64,000 nucleotides of DNA from an uncultured Candidatus Actinomarina sp. (GTDB taxonomy: Bacteria > Actinomycetota > Acidimicrobiia > Actinomarinales > Actinomarinaceae): positions 1-64,000 of the forward strand of contig CACJUH010000005.1 in NCBI GenBank assembly GCA_902596545.1, given 5' to 3'. Shown one piece after another: positions 48,781 to 59,134 of the stretch (position 1 is the first letter of the stretch; the number at the start of each line of letters is the position of its first letter). The notes below the pieces were generated by a model. That model made no database searches. It was given only the letters and a program-made list of their open reading frames with translations, and was not told the DNA's origin. The position numbers and the translations under genes are program-made.

Positions 48781-49344
48781 TTATAACCTTAAAGTTTTTT
48801 CAATTGTTTCGTAAACTTTATCTTCAGTTTTTTCTAGATAGGATATTAATTTTGACTCCTTCTTTTCTTTTTCTTTCCAAAAGGGGGTCATAGCATTCCA
48901 TATCCCTTCCCCTTTTAATTTCGAATAGAAAGAAGCACCGACATGTACAGCAATAAGCACATAACTTAAAAAGGCAGAAAATTCATGTAAACCTATTGCT
49001 AATTCAATCCCTCCAGCGCCTATGGAAAATAGTCCTGCAATCAAAAGTCCAGTCAGTGGAAGCATTACAAGAGTAAAATATACAAGCGTATGTACAGATT
49101 TTGCGATGAACAAATGGCCTTTACGAATTTCAATATTTGCACCCAGCAAGGTTTCAGTGTCTTTCATGTAAAAATATCTGATGAAAACAATAACTAGAAA
49201 CGCAACGGCAAATAAGATTTCGAAATTTAACAAATCTGGATCTTCCAGCTCTGACAAATCTCCTACTTGTTTAAATATTCCATATGCATATAGAAATGAA
49301 AAACTCCAGTGAATAAATTTAGCTAAAGGTGTGTGAGATTTCAT
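48781..49344 (-). CDS. cytochrome b561-like protein
   Basis: KFIHWSFSF, HTLVYFTLVMLPLTGLL, HEFSAFLSYVLIAVHVGAS. Confidence 0.75.
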   Translation of the reverse strand: MKSHTPLAKFIHWSFSFLYAYGIFKQVGDLSELEDPDLLNFEILFAVAFLVIVFIRYFYMKDTETLLGANIEIRKGHLFIAKSVHTLVYFTLVMLPLTGLLIAGLFSIGAGGIELAIGLHEFSAFLSYVLIAVHVGASFYSKLKGEGIWNAMTPFWKEKEKKESKLISYLEKTEDKVYETIEKTLRL

Positions 49345-49353
49345 ACCAATATT

Positions 49354-50124
49354 TTACTGTCCAAATCTTCTTTCTCTTTGTGCGTACTCTCTTAAGCATC
49401 TCAAAAAATCAATCTTTCTAAATTCTGGCCAATATACATCTTGAAAAATAACTTCTGAATAAGCGCTTTGCCAAAGCAAGAAGCCAGAAAGTCTAGATTC
49501 TCCACTAGTTCTTATTATCAAATCTATATCAGGGGCTTCAGGAGAATATAGGTGTTGTCTTAACTGTTCATCAGTAACGTTTTCGATCAATCTGTCAAAA
49601 TCGTTTTCTTGATTCCTATTTTCGTCGATTAATCCTTTAATTGCATCTAAAATTTCCTGTCTACCTCCGTATCCAAGCGCAATTGTTAAAGTCTTCTGGC
49701 CACCTCCTCTGACTTCCTCAAGTTGTTCAATGGTTGTCTGTAAGAATTGTGGAAGAAGATCTGTGCTACCAATAAATTCAATTTTAAAATTATCAACAAC
49801 GTCATCAATTAATAAATCTTCAAATAGCTCATTTAGTATCTCAAAATATGGTTCTAGTTCTTCTTTAGGTCTTGCTAAATTTTCTCTAGATAACAGCCAG
49901 CTGGTTATGTAATCAATCCCTACATCATCACACCACGCTATACACTCTTTAAGTCTGGTCATTCCAATTCTATAAGATACTTCGAAACTTAAGAGGCCTT
50001 CTTTCCTTGCGTATCTTCTGTGACCATCATGAATTAGTCCTATATGTTTGGGAAGGTTTTCTTTTTTGAGTCTATTTTGTAGACGATTTTCATAGATTGA
50101 ATAAATTAATTTTGGTGATGCCAT
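49354..50124 (-). CDS. uppS: isoprenyl transferase (undecaprenyl diphosphate synthase)
   Basis: GLIHDGHRRYA, DLIIRTSGESRLSGFLLWQSAYSEVIF. Confidence 0.92.
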   Translation of the reverse strand: MASPKLIYSIYENRLQNRLKKENLPKHIGLIHDGHRRYARKEGLLSFEVSYRIGMTRLKECIAWCDDVGIDYITSWLLSRENLARPKEELEPYFEILNELFEDLLIDDVVDNFKIEFIGSTDLLPQFLQTTIEQLEEVRGGGQKTLTIALGYGGRQEILDAIKGLIDENRNQENDFDRLIENVTDEQLRQHLYSPEAPDIDLIIRTSGESRLSGFLLWQSAYSEVIFQDVYWPEFRKIDFLRCLREYAQRERRFGQ

Positions 50125-50128
50125 TTGC

Positions 50129-51550
50129 TTATGAAGTAATAGCTTCTATTTCCTCAATAGTTTTGGGAGCTTTTTCGGTCATGTTCACTGGTCCGTCATT
50201 AGTGCAGATAATATCGTCTTCTATCCTAACTCCTATACCCAGAAGTTCTTTCGGAATTTCATGCTTAATAGTTTTTGCATTGCTAATTTCTTCTTTTTCC
50301 AGAATTGTTGCTTTTTCCATACCGAGCAGTTTTCTTCTTTCTCTAATTTTTTTTGGATCTCGTTCAATTAATGGAAATTCAATTACGGGTTTTGTTGGAC
50401 GAACATAAATTCCCGGTTCAACTGTAGTCACCATTCCATCTTTGAATTGTCTAGGTTGACCGTCGACCTCTGTGCTTCCAGCATCATGTACATCAAGTCC
50501 AAGCCAGTGGCCTGTACCGTGCATAAAAAATTCAAAAAAGTGCATCATTGAAACTGTTTCATCTACTCCTAAAGGAACTAGACCTAAATTCACCATTGAT
50601 TCAGATAATGATTTTATAGTATCTTCATGGAGATTTTTCATAGAGTTGCCTACAACAACTCCCTCTATTCCTAGATTCTGAGCTTTTAATACTTCGTTAT
50701 ATATATCTTTTTGTGGTGAAGAAAATTTCTTGTGTATTGGAAATGTCCTAGTTACATCTGAGGAGTACATTCCGTACTCTGCTGCTGCATCAATTAAAAG
50801 GAGTTCTCCTTCATTAAGAATTTCTCTATTTGTTGAATAATGGAGAATACAAGAGTTATCACCGCCTGCAACAATTGATGGGTATCCTAGTCTTTCTGCT
50901 CCATTGTCATAAAATACTTTTTCCATTTCGGCCGCAATCTGATACTCGTATTTTCCTGGCTCAGTGTGTTTCATAGCTTCAATATGACCTAATACTGTTA
51001 TGTCACAGGCTGTTTTTAATAGCTCCAACTCGCCATTATTTTTAATTAATCGTAATTCTGAAATCAAGGGAGACAATGAATGTAGAGTTGCTTTACTAAA
51101 CTCAGACCCTCTCTGATCATAAGGAATAGCGTGTGCTAAGCCGTCTCTGTCATATTGTTCAAAAAATGGAGAAGAATAATCGCAATATACATCTGTTACA
51201 TCCTCAAGAAGATTTCCAAGTTCTTTTTGGTAATCATTAAATGAATAAGCTTTTGTTGCATTATATTTTTCTAATGCACCCTCCTGTCCAATTCTTTTTC
51301 CATCCCATGTTTCCATTTCTTCATTGCGATCCTGAACAAATAGATGCAGTTCGGGCGTTGAATCTTTAATTACAATAACAGCGTGAGCTTCAGGCTCAGG
51401 CCATTCAGTTAAGTAGTAGAAATTTGAATCTTGTCTGAACGGATACCAGGTATCATTATTTCTATATGTAATTTTTCCACTATGAATTAGGACTGCTCCA
51501 TTTCCAATTTGTTGTGCTAAATGTTTTCTTGCGTCGGTAGAATTATTCAT
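50129..51550 (-). CDS. pepP: Xaa-Pro aminopeptidase
   Basis: LLIDAAAEYGMYSSDVTRTFP, HGTGHWLGLDVHD, VEPGIYV. Confidence 0.92.
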   Translation of the reverse strand: MNNSTDARKHLAQQIGNGAVLIHSGKITYRNNDTWYPFRQDSNFYYLTEWPEPEAHAVIVIKDSTPELHLFVQDRNEEMETWDGKRIGQEGALEKYNATKAYSFNDYQKELGNLLEDVTDVYCDYSSPFFEQYDRDGLAHAIPYDQRGSEFSKATLHSLSPLISELRLIKNNGELELLKTACDITVLGHIEAMKHTEPGKYEYQIAAEMEKVFYDNGAERLGYPSIVAGGDNSCILHYSTNREILNEGELLLIDAAAEYGMYSSDVTRTFPIHKKFSSPQKDIYNEVLKAQNLGIEGVVVGNSMKNLHEDTIKSLSESMVNLGLVPLGVDETVSMMHFFEFFMHGTGHWLGLDVHDAGSTEVDGQPRQFKDGMVTTVEPGIYVRPTKPVIEFPLIERDPKKIRERRKLLGMEKATILEKEEISNAKTIKHEIPKELLGIGVRIEDDIICTNDGPVNMTEKAPKTIEEIEAITS

Positions 51551-51595
51551 CTATTGAATAAGAATAATGTACAACAGTCCCAAATTGCTAGTGTT

Positions 51596-52402
51596 TTATG
51601 TAGAAATCAAGAATTTATCTAATACTTGGTTCCATGAATTTTCGTTATGCTTCCCGTTTGGTAGTTGAATAAAGTTTGTCTCAATATTGTTTTCTTTGAT
51701 AGTTTCATTAATTTTTTTTACACCAGAAACGTAGAAGTCATTATTGTTAGTGTAATCTAAACCCCATTCAGCAGGTTTAATACTGTTTGCTTTATCTTCA
51801 AAAATTTCACCTTCTTCAGAACCAACTGATATATTACATATAACTTTCTTATTGAGGTTCTTTAGGTCATTTATAAAATCTGTATATCCATACCAAAATG
51901 CAGGAGAAAATGAAATAACATTATCAAAGGCGGGGTATAAAATTGATGTTTTTATTGACATTAGACCACCCATTGACGATCCCATAACAATCCTTTTAGT
52001 CGAACTAAATTCAACATCATAATCATCTAAGACTATAGGCAAGTACTGTTCAACAATTGATTGTATATGACTGATTGCATAGTTGTTGATTCTACTTGGC
52101 GGATAGGGGTTGTATTGTTTTTTTCTATTTTTATTTGATGTAACTCCCATGACGAAGTATCCGTTTTCGCTATTGTTCTCATGCTTTAAAAGCAGTTCCT
52201 CTAGGTTAAACGAGTAGCCAAATGCACTTTTTGAGTCTAAAAAAAGATTCTCTGCATCAAAAGAAAGAATAAAATGCGTTATTCTTCTGAATTTCGGAAA
52301 TCTTACGATAAAACAGTTGGAGTCTTCTATGTCGATATCAACAACAGGTTGGCTTATAAAAATATTGTCAAAAGCATTCTCATATTTTGAAAATAGGAGC
52401 AT
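51596..52402 (-). CDS. alpha/beta-hydrolase esterase-like protein
   Basis: GSSMGGLMS nucleophile elbow, C-terminal GKHNENSW. Confidence 0.65.
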   Translation of the reverse strand: MLLFSKYENAFDNIFISQPVVDIDIEDSNCFIVRFPKFRRITHFILSFDAENLFLDSKSAFGYSFNLEELLLKHENNSENGYFVMGVTSNKNRKKQYNPYPPSRINNYAISHIQSIVEQYLPIVLDDYDVEFSSTKRIVMGSSMGGLMSIKTSILYPAFDNVISFSPAFWYGYTDFINDLKNLNKKVICNISVGSEEGEIFEDKANSIKPAEWGLDYTNNNDFYVSGVKKINETIKENNIETNFIQLPNGKHNENSWNQVLDKFLIST

Positions 52403-52406
52403 TCAG

Positions 52407-52868
52407 TTAGTTTATATTGTTCTCAATAGTGTTTGCTACATCTTTAGCTATCTTTTCATTTGGAGTGATTATTAAAACTACATTGTCTCCAGCAATTGAT
52501 GCAACTATACCTTCAATGTACAAGTTATCAATTGACTCAGCGATTACTTGAGCAGCAGCAGTAGTTGTCTTAACAACAACTTGGTTAGAAACTGACTCTA
52601 TTTCTAAAACAAAGTCTTGAAGTGCTCTTTTGGCTATTTTATATTGAGCGTTGTTATCTTGATTTTTTGGTAACAAGTAAACCAACCTACCATTTTTTAA
52701 TCTTTTCTTTATAGCTCCAAGCTCATTTAAGTCTCTTGACAGAGTGGCTTGCGTAATAACTGTCCCATTCTTTTTAAGCATTCCTTTAAGTTGATTCTGT
52801 GATGAAATATTCCCAGAATCAATAAAGTCAGCAATCAGCTTTTGTCTTTGAATAGTTGCTTTTGTCAT
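52407..52868 (-). CDS. argR: arginine repressor
   Basis: ATLSRDLNELGAIK DNA-binding motif; start placed at MTKATIQRQ (52868) because the ARG-box palindrome occupies the upstream extension. Confidence 0.85.
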   Translation of the reverse strand: MTKATIQRQKLIADFIDSGNISSQNQLKGMLKKNGTVITQATLSRDLNELGAIKKRLKNGRLVYLLPKNQDNNAQYKIAKRALQDFVLEIESVSNQVVVKTTTAAAQVIAESIDNLYIEGIVASIAGDNVVLIITPNEKIAKDVANTIENNIN

Positions 52869-52871
52869 ATT

Positions 52872-52901
52872 TATAAATATACATTTGTTTGTATATTTAT
52901 A
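52872..52901. promoter_or_regulatory. ARG-box-like palindrome (argR autoregulation)
   Basis: tataaatataca-tttgtt-tgtatatttata, 12-bp arms. Confidence 0.6.
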
Positions 52902-52904
52902 CAA

Positions 52905-54278
52905 TTATAAATTTTTATATGTTTCCTCAGCAAGTTTTAAAGCATCTTCTTTGGATACCTCACCGTCGTTGATCCTTTGTTCATATAGGGCTTTCATAAT
53001 AACTCCAACTTTAGGTCCAGGTTGAATGTTGAAATGTTCCATAATCTCATCTCCTGATAAAGCTGGTCTAATTTTGGATAGCTCCTCTTTAGCTTTAACT
53101 TCTTCTATCCTTTTTTCCATTTCATCAAGATTTTCATATATCTCTTTTGCTTTTATTTTGTTCTTTGTAGTTACATCCGCTCTTACTAGTTCATTTAAAT
53201 CCTCAAGCATATGTCCAGCATCAACAATGTATCTTCTCACTGCTGAATCTGTCCATCCCATCTTGAAAGTATGGGGGCGTAAGTGCTGTTCAACAAGTAA
53301 CGCTATATCTTCAATTGTTTTGTTGTCGTACTTCAATCCCTTTAGTATTTTTTTTGTCATCCTTGCGCCAACTACTTCGTGATGCCTAAAGTGTACTTTT
53401 CCATTTTCTATTCCTTTAGTGTTTGGTTTAGCAATATCATGTAAAAGAGCACCCATTCTAAGTGTGAGTTTTGGTGGTACCCCATCTAAAACTGCTAGTG
53501 TATGTTCATAAACATCTTTGTGGTGGTGTTTTGGATCTACTTCTATTTTAAGTTCATTTATTTCTGGAATAATATATAAACTCAGACCGCTCTCAACTAA
53601 AGTTCGAATGCCCATTGATGGGCTCTTTCCAACTAAAAGTTTATTTATCTCATCTCTAATTCTTTCTTTTGTTATTATTTTTATTCTTTCTATATTTTCT
53701 TTCATTGCTATATAGGTTTTATTGTCTGGTGAAAATCCGTGTGTGCTTGCAAATCTGCATACTCTTAACATTCTTAAAGGATCGTCAGAAAATGAGATGA
53801 TTGGATCATCTGGTGTTGATATAGTTCCAGATGCAAGGTCTTTTAAGCCTGAAAATGGATCTATTAATTCATTAGTTTCTAGTGAATATGCAATGGAATT
53901 TATTGTAAAGTCTCTTCTCGATAGATCTGTAACAAGATCGGAAGCTTTTTCTATTTCAGGGTTTCTTGAATCTGTTTCATAGGTGTCTTTCCTAAAAGTA
54001 GTTATATGCACGACCCTTTCTTGGTCATAAAGTTCAATTGTCCCAAAAGCTTTGCCTACCTCAGTTGTTTTATAATTATTTTTTTTAAGCAATTCAATTG
54101 ACTCGTCTGGGGTGGCGTTAGTTGTAAAGTCAAAATCGTTTGTGGGAATGTCTAGTATTCCATCTCTTACTGCACCCCCAACAAGATATAACTCAAAACC
54201 ATTACCGTGATACAAGGAAGAAAGAGTGCTTAAAAAGCTATTATTCTCAACTAATTTTAATAGTGTAATTGGTACCAT
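52905..54278 (-). CDS. cca: CCA tRNA nucleotidyltransferase
   Basis: LVGGAVRDGILDIPTNDFDFTT, RRDFTINSIAYS, HD domain GALLHDIAKP. Confidence 0.9.
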   Translation of the reverse strand: MVPITLLKLVENNSFLSTLSSLYHGNGFELYLVGGAVRDGILDIPTNDFDFTTNATPDESIELLKKNNYKTTEVGKAFGTIELYDQERVVHITTFRKDTYETDSRNPEIEKASDLVTDLSRRDFTINSIAYSLETNELIDPFSGLKDLASGTISTPDDPIISFSDDPLRMLRVCRFASTHGFSPDNKTYIAMKENIERIKIITKERIRDEINKLLVGKSPSMGIRTLVESGLSLYIIPEINELKIEVDPKHHHKDVYEHTLAVLDGVPPKLTLRMGALLHDIAKPNTKGIENGKVHFRHHEVVGARMTKKILKGLKYDNKTIEDIALLVEQHLRPHTFKMGWTDSAVRRYIVDAGHMLEDLNELVRADVTTKNKIKAKEIYENLDEMEKRIEEVKAKEELSKIRPALSGDEIMEHFNIQPGPKVGVIMKALYEQRINDGEVSKEDALKLAEETYKNL

Positions 54279-54315
54279 ATTGATAGCTTAGAAGAACTGT
54301 GGATACAATAGAAGA

Positions 54316-54741
54316 ATGAATTCAAAAGTAGATTTTGCAGCTGGAGGAATTGTTGTAGATAACAACAAGGTTCTACTGGTTAAAAACAGAAAAAATGAAT
54401 ATGTAGACGATCCAAAATCGTTCTGGGGTTTTCCAAAAGGGCACATGGAAGAAGGTGAAACACCAAAAGATGCCGCAAAAAGAGAAGTGTCTGAGGAAAC
54501 CGGTTTTATCGTAGAACTATCTGATGAAAAGCCCTTGGCTGAATCACGCTATGAAATATCGGTTAACAATGAAAAAGTTAACAAAACAGTTTGGTTTTTC
54601 AAAATGTATGTAGTGAAAGCGTTTGATAGCGAACCTGATGATGAAATTGAGGAAGTGGCTTTAGTTGATTATGAAACGGCTGAAAATCTCCTAACACACA
54701 ATGAAGATAAGAAAATACTTAAGTATGTATTTAACAGATGA
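54316..54741 (+). CDS. Nudix hydrolase
   Basis: GFPKGHMEEGETPKDAAKREVSEETGF canonical Nudix box. Confidence 0.9.
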   Translation: MNSKVDFAAGGIVVDNNKVLLVKNRKNEYVDDPKSFWGFPKGHMEEGETPKDAAKREVSEETGFIVELSDEKPLAESRYEISVNNEKVNKTVWFFKMYVVKAFDSEPDDEIEEVALVDYETAENLLTHNEDKKILKYVFNR

Positions 54742-55423
54742 GAAAACCAAACATAGTTCTTGGGTTGGAAGTTACCAAACAAGGAAATGGAACGATATTA
54801 CTTCGATAATTTATTTTGAAAAAATTTATGGTGGGAGGAGTCTTCTAAAAAGAATAAAACTAGAAGCTGAAAATACAGGGTTTAAATTTAATTCATCAAT
54901 GATTCAAGAAAATGAAACCCATAGTTGGTTATCATCTGGATGGAATGCTGCTGAAAAATTAAATGTTCTGTCAATAAATTTAAGAAGTTTAGAATTAAAA
55001 AAAATTGAGCCATCGCATTTTGAAAATTTTACAAAAAACAATATTGATGAATTAGTTGATCTTGATAGATCTATATTTAGCCCTTATTGGCAAAATTCAA
55101 GGGCGGCATTTATAGAAACTCTTGATAGCTGTAATCAAAACTTTTTGTTCAAAGAATATAGCGGAGATAGTCTTATTGGGTATGCAATTTTGGGAGCAAC
55201 AAGAAACTTTTCATTCTTACAAAGATTTGGAATTAGTACAGAATATCAACACAATGGTCATGGATCCAAATTGCTTAATAGTGTTCTTAACTTTGCTAAA
55301 GAAAAAAAATACATAAATATACGTTTAAATACTCAAGAGAATAACGAGGCTGCTAAAGGCCTCTATACAAAACATGGTTTTGAATTTACAAAAACTAATT
55401 TCATAATCTTAAGTACTAGTTAG
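54725..55423 (+). CDS. GNAT-family N-acetyltransferase
   Basis: QRFGISTEYQHNGHGSKLLNSVLNFAKEKK, C-terminal NNEAAKGLYTKHGFE. Confidence 0.8.
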   Translation: MYLTDEKTKHSSWVGSYQTRKWNDITSIIYFEKIYGGRSLLKRIKLEAENTGFKFNSSMIQENETHSWLSSGWNAAEKLNVLSINLRSLELKKIEPSHFENFTKNNIDELVDLDRSIFSPYWQNSRAAFIETLDSCNQNFLFKEYSGDSLIGYAILGATRNFSFLQRFGISTEYQHNGHGSKLLNSVLNFAKEKKYINIRLNTQENNEAAKGLYTKHGFEFTKTNFIILSTS

Positions 55424-55470
55424 ATTTTTAGAACTACATTAATAATTTTTGAACGCTTAATATTAGATAT

Positions 55471-55752
55471 ATGGAACAAGAAGATAGTTTTGTAGAATCC
55501 GTAGAAAGCTTAATTGAAACTATTAAAAGGTTAGTTGTTAAACCTGTAAAAAGAATTGCAGGGTTTGCGTCAATGGGATTTCTGTTGGTTGTTTTGCTTT
55601 TAATGGCTTTGGGATTTCTTATTATTGGAATAATAAAAATTATGCAGGGGCTTGGGTTACTTCTTGGAATTAATCCAACAGGCTTTGCTTTTGCCTCAAT
55701 AGGACTACTCTTCTTAATTATGTCTTTAAGAAATTATTGGAGAAAAAAGTAA
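55471..55752 (+). CDS. small membrane protein
   Basis: 93 aa with two hydrophobic helices. Confidence 0.6.
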   Translation: MEQEDSFVESVESLIETIKRLVVKPVKRIAGFASMGFLLVVLLLMALGFLIIGIIKIMQGLGLLLGINPTGFAFASIGLLFLIMSLRNYWRKK

Positions 55753-56666
55753 TGGAAAGTGTAGCAATTATTGGTTCTGGTCCGGCAGGATATACTGCGG
55801 GAATTTATGCTGGAAGAGCAAGTCTCTCTCCGGTACTTTTTGAAGGTTTAGAATCTGGGGGTCAGTTGATGTTAACCACAGATGTTGAAAATTATCCAGG
55901 TTTTGTCGATGGCATTATGGGTCCTGAATTAATGCAAGTTTTTAAAGGACAAGCTGAAAGGTTTGGAACAGAAATTAAAACGGAAACAATAGATTCAATA
56001 GAAAAACTTGATAATGGTTTTAAGCTAACAAGTTCTAAGGGAGAGTACCTGTTTAAGTCAGTAATAATTGCATCTGGAGCATCAGCCAGATGGCTTGGAG
56101 TAGAAGGTGAAAAAGAATTACAGGGATATGGTGTTTCAGCATGTGCTACCTGTGATGGTTTTTTCTTTAAAGAGAAGATTGTTGCCGTTGTGGGTGGCGG
56201 TGATTCTGCAATGGAAGAGGCACTTTTTTTAACAAAGTTTGCGTCAAAAGTTTATGTAATACACAGAAGAGACCAGTTTAGAGCAAGCCAAATAATGCAA
56301 GACAGAGTACTAAATCATGAACAAATAGAAGTTGTTTGGAACAAAACTGTTGAAAAAATTAATGGTGATGGGAGCGTTTCATCAATTGAGTTGAAAGATG
56401 TAGGAAACGAAACAACGAGTGAATTAGAGCTTGATGGAGTGTTTGTTGCCATAGGTCATGATCCAAATGTAAAATTTTTAGACGAGCTTGTAGAGCTTGA
56501 TGAAAAAGGATACATAAAAACTGGGTTCACAACGGAGACAAGCACTTCAGTACCTGGTGTGTTTGCAGCTGGCGATGTAGCAGATTCTTTATACAGACAA
56601 GCAATTACTGCTGCTGGTACCGGGTGTCAAGCAGCAATGGATGTTGAGAGATGGCTTGACCACTAA
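55752..56666 (+). CDS. trxB: thioredoxin reductase
   Basis: IIGSGPAGYTAGIYAGRA, CATCDG, GGGDSAMEEA; start at 55752 overlaps the upstream stop (TAATG). Confidence 0.94.
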   Translation: MESVAIIGSGPAGYTAGIYAGRASLSPVLFEGLESGGQLMLTTDVENYPGFVDGIMGPELMQVFKGQAERFGTEIKTETIDSIEKLDNGFKLTSSKGEYLFKSVIIASGASARWLGVEGEKELQGYGVSACATCDGFFFKEKIVAVVGGGDSAMEEALFLTKFASKVYVIHRRDQFRASQIMQDRVLNHEQIEVVWNKTVEKINGDGSVSSIELKDVGNETTSELELDGVFVAIGHDPNVKFLDELVELDEKGYIKTGFTTETSTSVPGVFAAGDVADSLYRQAITAAGTGCQAAMDVERWLDH

Positions 56667-57591
56667 TTTAAACTTTACAAAGTACTTACAAGAACTTTCA
56701 AACGAAGAGTTAGATGATTTAAATATAAAACTCAATTCATGTGGTTATCCTGGTTCTAAAAACGTTGAAGAGTTAATCAATCTTGTAGAGTTGTTTATAG
56801 AAGATTACAACCTTTCAAAAACTATTTCGAAAGAGCATTTGTGGCTTGAACTCTTAAACAATGGTTATGTTTTAGGTGATAGAATTCTTTTATTATCAAA
56901 ACCAGTTTTATATGGTTCTGATATAGAAGAGCTTCAAGAATATCTTTCTAGGTTGGGTTTTTACTCTGAACCGATAAATTCTACTTTTGATAATAATGTA
57001 AGTAGATCTGTTAAGTTGTTTCAGGAAAATAGAGGATTGTCCGTTGATGGTACGGTAGGCCTAGAAACTGCAGCTGAAATTAAAAAATTACTAAGGCCAA
57101 CAATGAATACTTCTTTGAATGAAGCTGTAAAAACCTTTAAGGGAAGTTCTGGCAATCTTTCAATCTGTTTTGATATAGAAAACCGTGGAGATTATAAAGA
57201 GCAGATAGGTTTATATCAAAAAATAAAAGACTTTTGTAAAGAAAACAACTTAAATATTTCTTTTTCTTCAGAAATCACACAAGACGCTGATGAAGAAAAC
57301 AGCATCGAGTACGTAAACAAAGTTAATCCCACTTTGTTTTTGAGTTTGAGAAACTCTGTAGATTTAAAAGTAAATTTTTTCCAAGGTAAACATTCATCAA
57401 GTTCAATTGGTGAAAGAATCTCAAGAAAGATTGAATCCTCAATGGGATTTGTTGCAGAGGGCAGATCTTTGTCTGTTTTAAAAAATACCAAATCCGTCAC
57501 TTTAGTAATAAATGGTAATTTTTACCAATATGCAATAATCGATTTACTTTCTTGCGTTCTCGAAGAATTAAAAGAAATTTATAAAGATTAA
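56641..57591 (+). CDS. peptidoglycan-binding/amidase-like protein (CwlM-like)
   Basis: DIEELQEYLSRLGFY...VKLFQENRGLSVDGTVGLETAAEI PG-binding repeat; degenerate amidase-like C-terminus; located between trxB and parB. Exact start uncertain. Confidence 0.7.
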   Translation: MLRDGLTTNLNFTKYLQELSNEELDDLNIKLNSCGYPGSKNVEELINLVELFIEDYNLSKTISKEHLWLELLNNGYVLGDRILLLSKPVLYGSDIEELQEYLSRLGFYSEPINSTFDNNVSRSVKLFQENRGLSVDGTVGLETAAEIKKLLRPTMNTSLNEAVKTFKGSSGNLSICFDIENRGDYKEQIGLYQKIKDFCKENNLNISFSSEITQDADEENSIEYVNKVNPTLFLSLRNSVDLKVNFFQGKHSSSSIGERISRKIESSMGFVAEGRSLSVLKNTKSVTLVINGNFYQYAIIDLLSCVLEELKEIYKD

Positions 57592-58382
57592 GAGATTTTT
57601 TTTATAAACGAATCAAGGTCTTCTTTTGAATTTAATGTAAAACTTATTTTTGTTTTATTTTTGCTTTTTTTAAATGTGACCTTTGTTCCAAGCAGATTTT
57701 CCAACATATTTTTATAATGAAAAGACTCTTCATCTTCGTTAGTACTGTGGAGTTGACGAACTTTTTCTTCCACATCTCTACTAGAAAGATTTAATGCAAT
57801 TATATCTTTCAGCATCTTATCTTGAACGCTGTGCTCTAAAACTATAATTGGTTTGATCTGGCCAAACGAGACCTCTTCATTACTTAAAGCGTTTTGAGCA
57901 TTTGGGCTTAAGTTAGAAATTCTAAGCATGTTAGAAATATGAGGTCTACTTTTACCAACTAAAAAGCCTATTTCATCGTTAGAAAGTTCATAGTTTTCTT
58001 TTAGATTTTTATAAGCCAAAGCCTCTTCAATTGAATTTAACTGGCTTCTTTGAATATTTTCAACTATTCCAAGAACTGCTGCGTCTCTTTGACTTACGTC
58101 CTTTATAAGACAGGGAACAGATTCTAATTTAAGCATTTTAGATGCTCTCAGTCTTCTCTCGCCGGCAATCAGTTCGTATTGATTGTTTTCAAGCTTCTGA
58201 ACAATAAGTGGTTGGAGTATTCCATTTTTAGATATCGAATCTCTTAATTCCTCTAATTTTTTTTGGTCAAACTTTTTACGGGCCTGGGTTGGACTCTCCT
58301 TAATAGAGACAATATTCACATTTTTTATTACAAGATCTTTAGTATCGCTATTGGTTATTAGATCGCTTAAAGTACGTTTCAT
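57588..58382 (-). CDS. parB: chromosome partitioning protein ParB
   Basis: NPxQPRxxF equivalent SPTQARKKFDQ, LQPLIV, YELIAGERRLRA, GKSRPHISNMLR. Confidence 0.93.
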   Translation of the reverse strand: MKRTLSDLITNSDTKDLVIKNVNIVSIKESPTQARKKFDQKKLEELRDSISKNGILQPLIVQKLENNQYELIAGERRLRASKMLKLESVPCLIKDVSQRDAAVLGIVENIQRSQLNSIEEALAYKNLKENYELSNDEIGFLVGKSRPHISNMLRISNLSPNAQNALSNEEVSFGQIKPIIVLEHSVQDKMLKDIIALNLSSRDVEEKVRQLHSTNEDEESFHYKNMLENLLGTKVTFKKSKNKTKISFTLNSKEDLDSFIKKIS

Positions 58383-59134
58383 AATCCCACTTTTTCAAAA
58401 ATTTCTTCGGAAAGCTCAATAAATTCAAGCTTTGCTTTGCTATTTTCATTGAAATCAAGCACGGTCTTAGAATAGAATGGGCTGTCAGCTATTTCAGTTA
58501 ATTGGGAAATTTTTGAATTAAAAAGTTTGTCAGCCAATAAAAACCTGAGTTCGTTTTCAAAGGACTGAAAGCTTGATCTTCTAGTGTCAACTTGGTTTAA
58601 AACAACACCTAAAAATATAGGGTCCGCTTTGATAACGTTATTTATTGTTTCCTTTGCAAAATCCATTGCTTGAGAAACTCCTTCTACAGCTAAAAATTCG
58701 GGTTTTGATGGTATCAAGTAATAATCACTTATTGTTAAAGACTCTTGTGTTAAAGAACTTATCGTTGGTGGGGTATCAATCAAAATTAAGTCAAAGCCCT
58801 TTTCCTTAAAAAAGTTTTTATGTTTCATGAGTTTTGAACCACCTATAATTTTTTCATTACTGTGCTTAGTTATTGATTTATTTGAAGGAATCAAGTAAAG
58901 ACTTTCAGAAACTTTCATAATTTCTTTATCTAGCCTGTTTTCAAATAAATCTGTTGTGTTTAGGGCTTCTTTAGAGTTTTTATCAAAATTTAGGTATGTT
59001 GATACATTTCCTTGAGGATCGGTATCTATCAATAGAGTTTTGTGACCTTTGTGTGAAAGTAGTTTTCCTAAATTTACAACGAAAGTTGTTTTACCAACTC
59101 CGCCTTTTTGGCACAATATTGTAAGAACCTTCAC
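58379..59134 (-). CDS. parA: chromosome partitioning ATPase ParA
   Basis: CQKGGVGKTT, LLIDTDPQGN, LILIDTPPT. Confidence 0.94.
   Translation of the reverse strand: MKVLTILCQKGGVGKTTFVVNLGKLLSHKGHKTLLIDTDPQGNVSTYLNFDKNSKEALNTTDLFENRLDKEIMKVSESLYLIPSNKSITKHSNEKIIGGSKLMKHKNFFKEKGFDLILIDTPPTISSLTQESLTISDYYLIPSKPEFLAVEGVSQAMDFAKETINNVIKADPIFLGVVLNQVDTRRSSFQSFENELRFLLADKLFNSKISQLTEIADSPFYSKTVLDFNENSKAKLEFIELSEEIFEKVGL

Noticed and set aside
52869-52904. N-terminal extension of ArgR in the ORF track (MYKYTNKCIFIN)
   Set aside because: The extension coincides with the ARG-box palindrome; start at 52868 is more likely.
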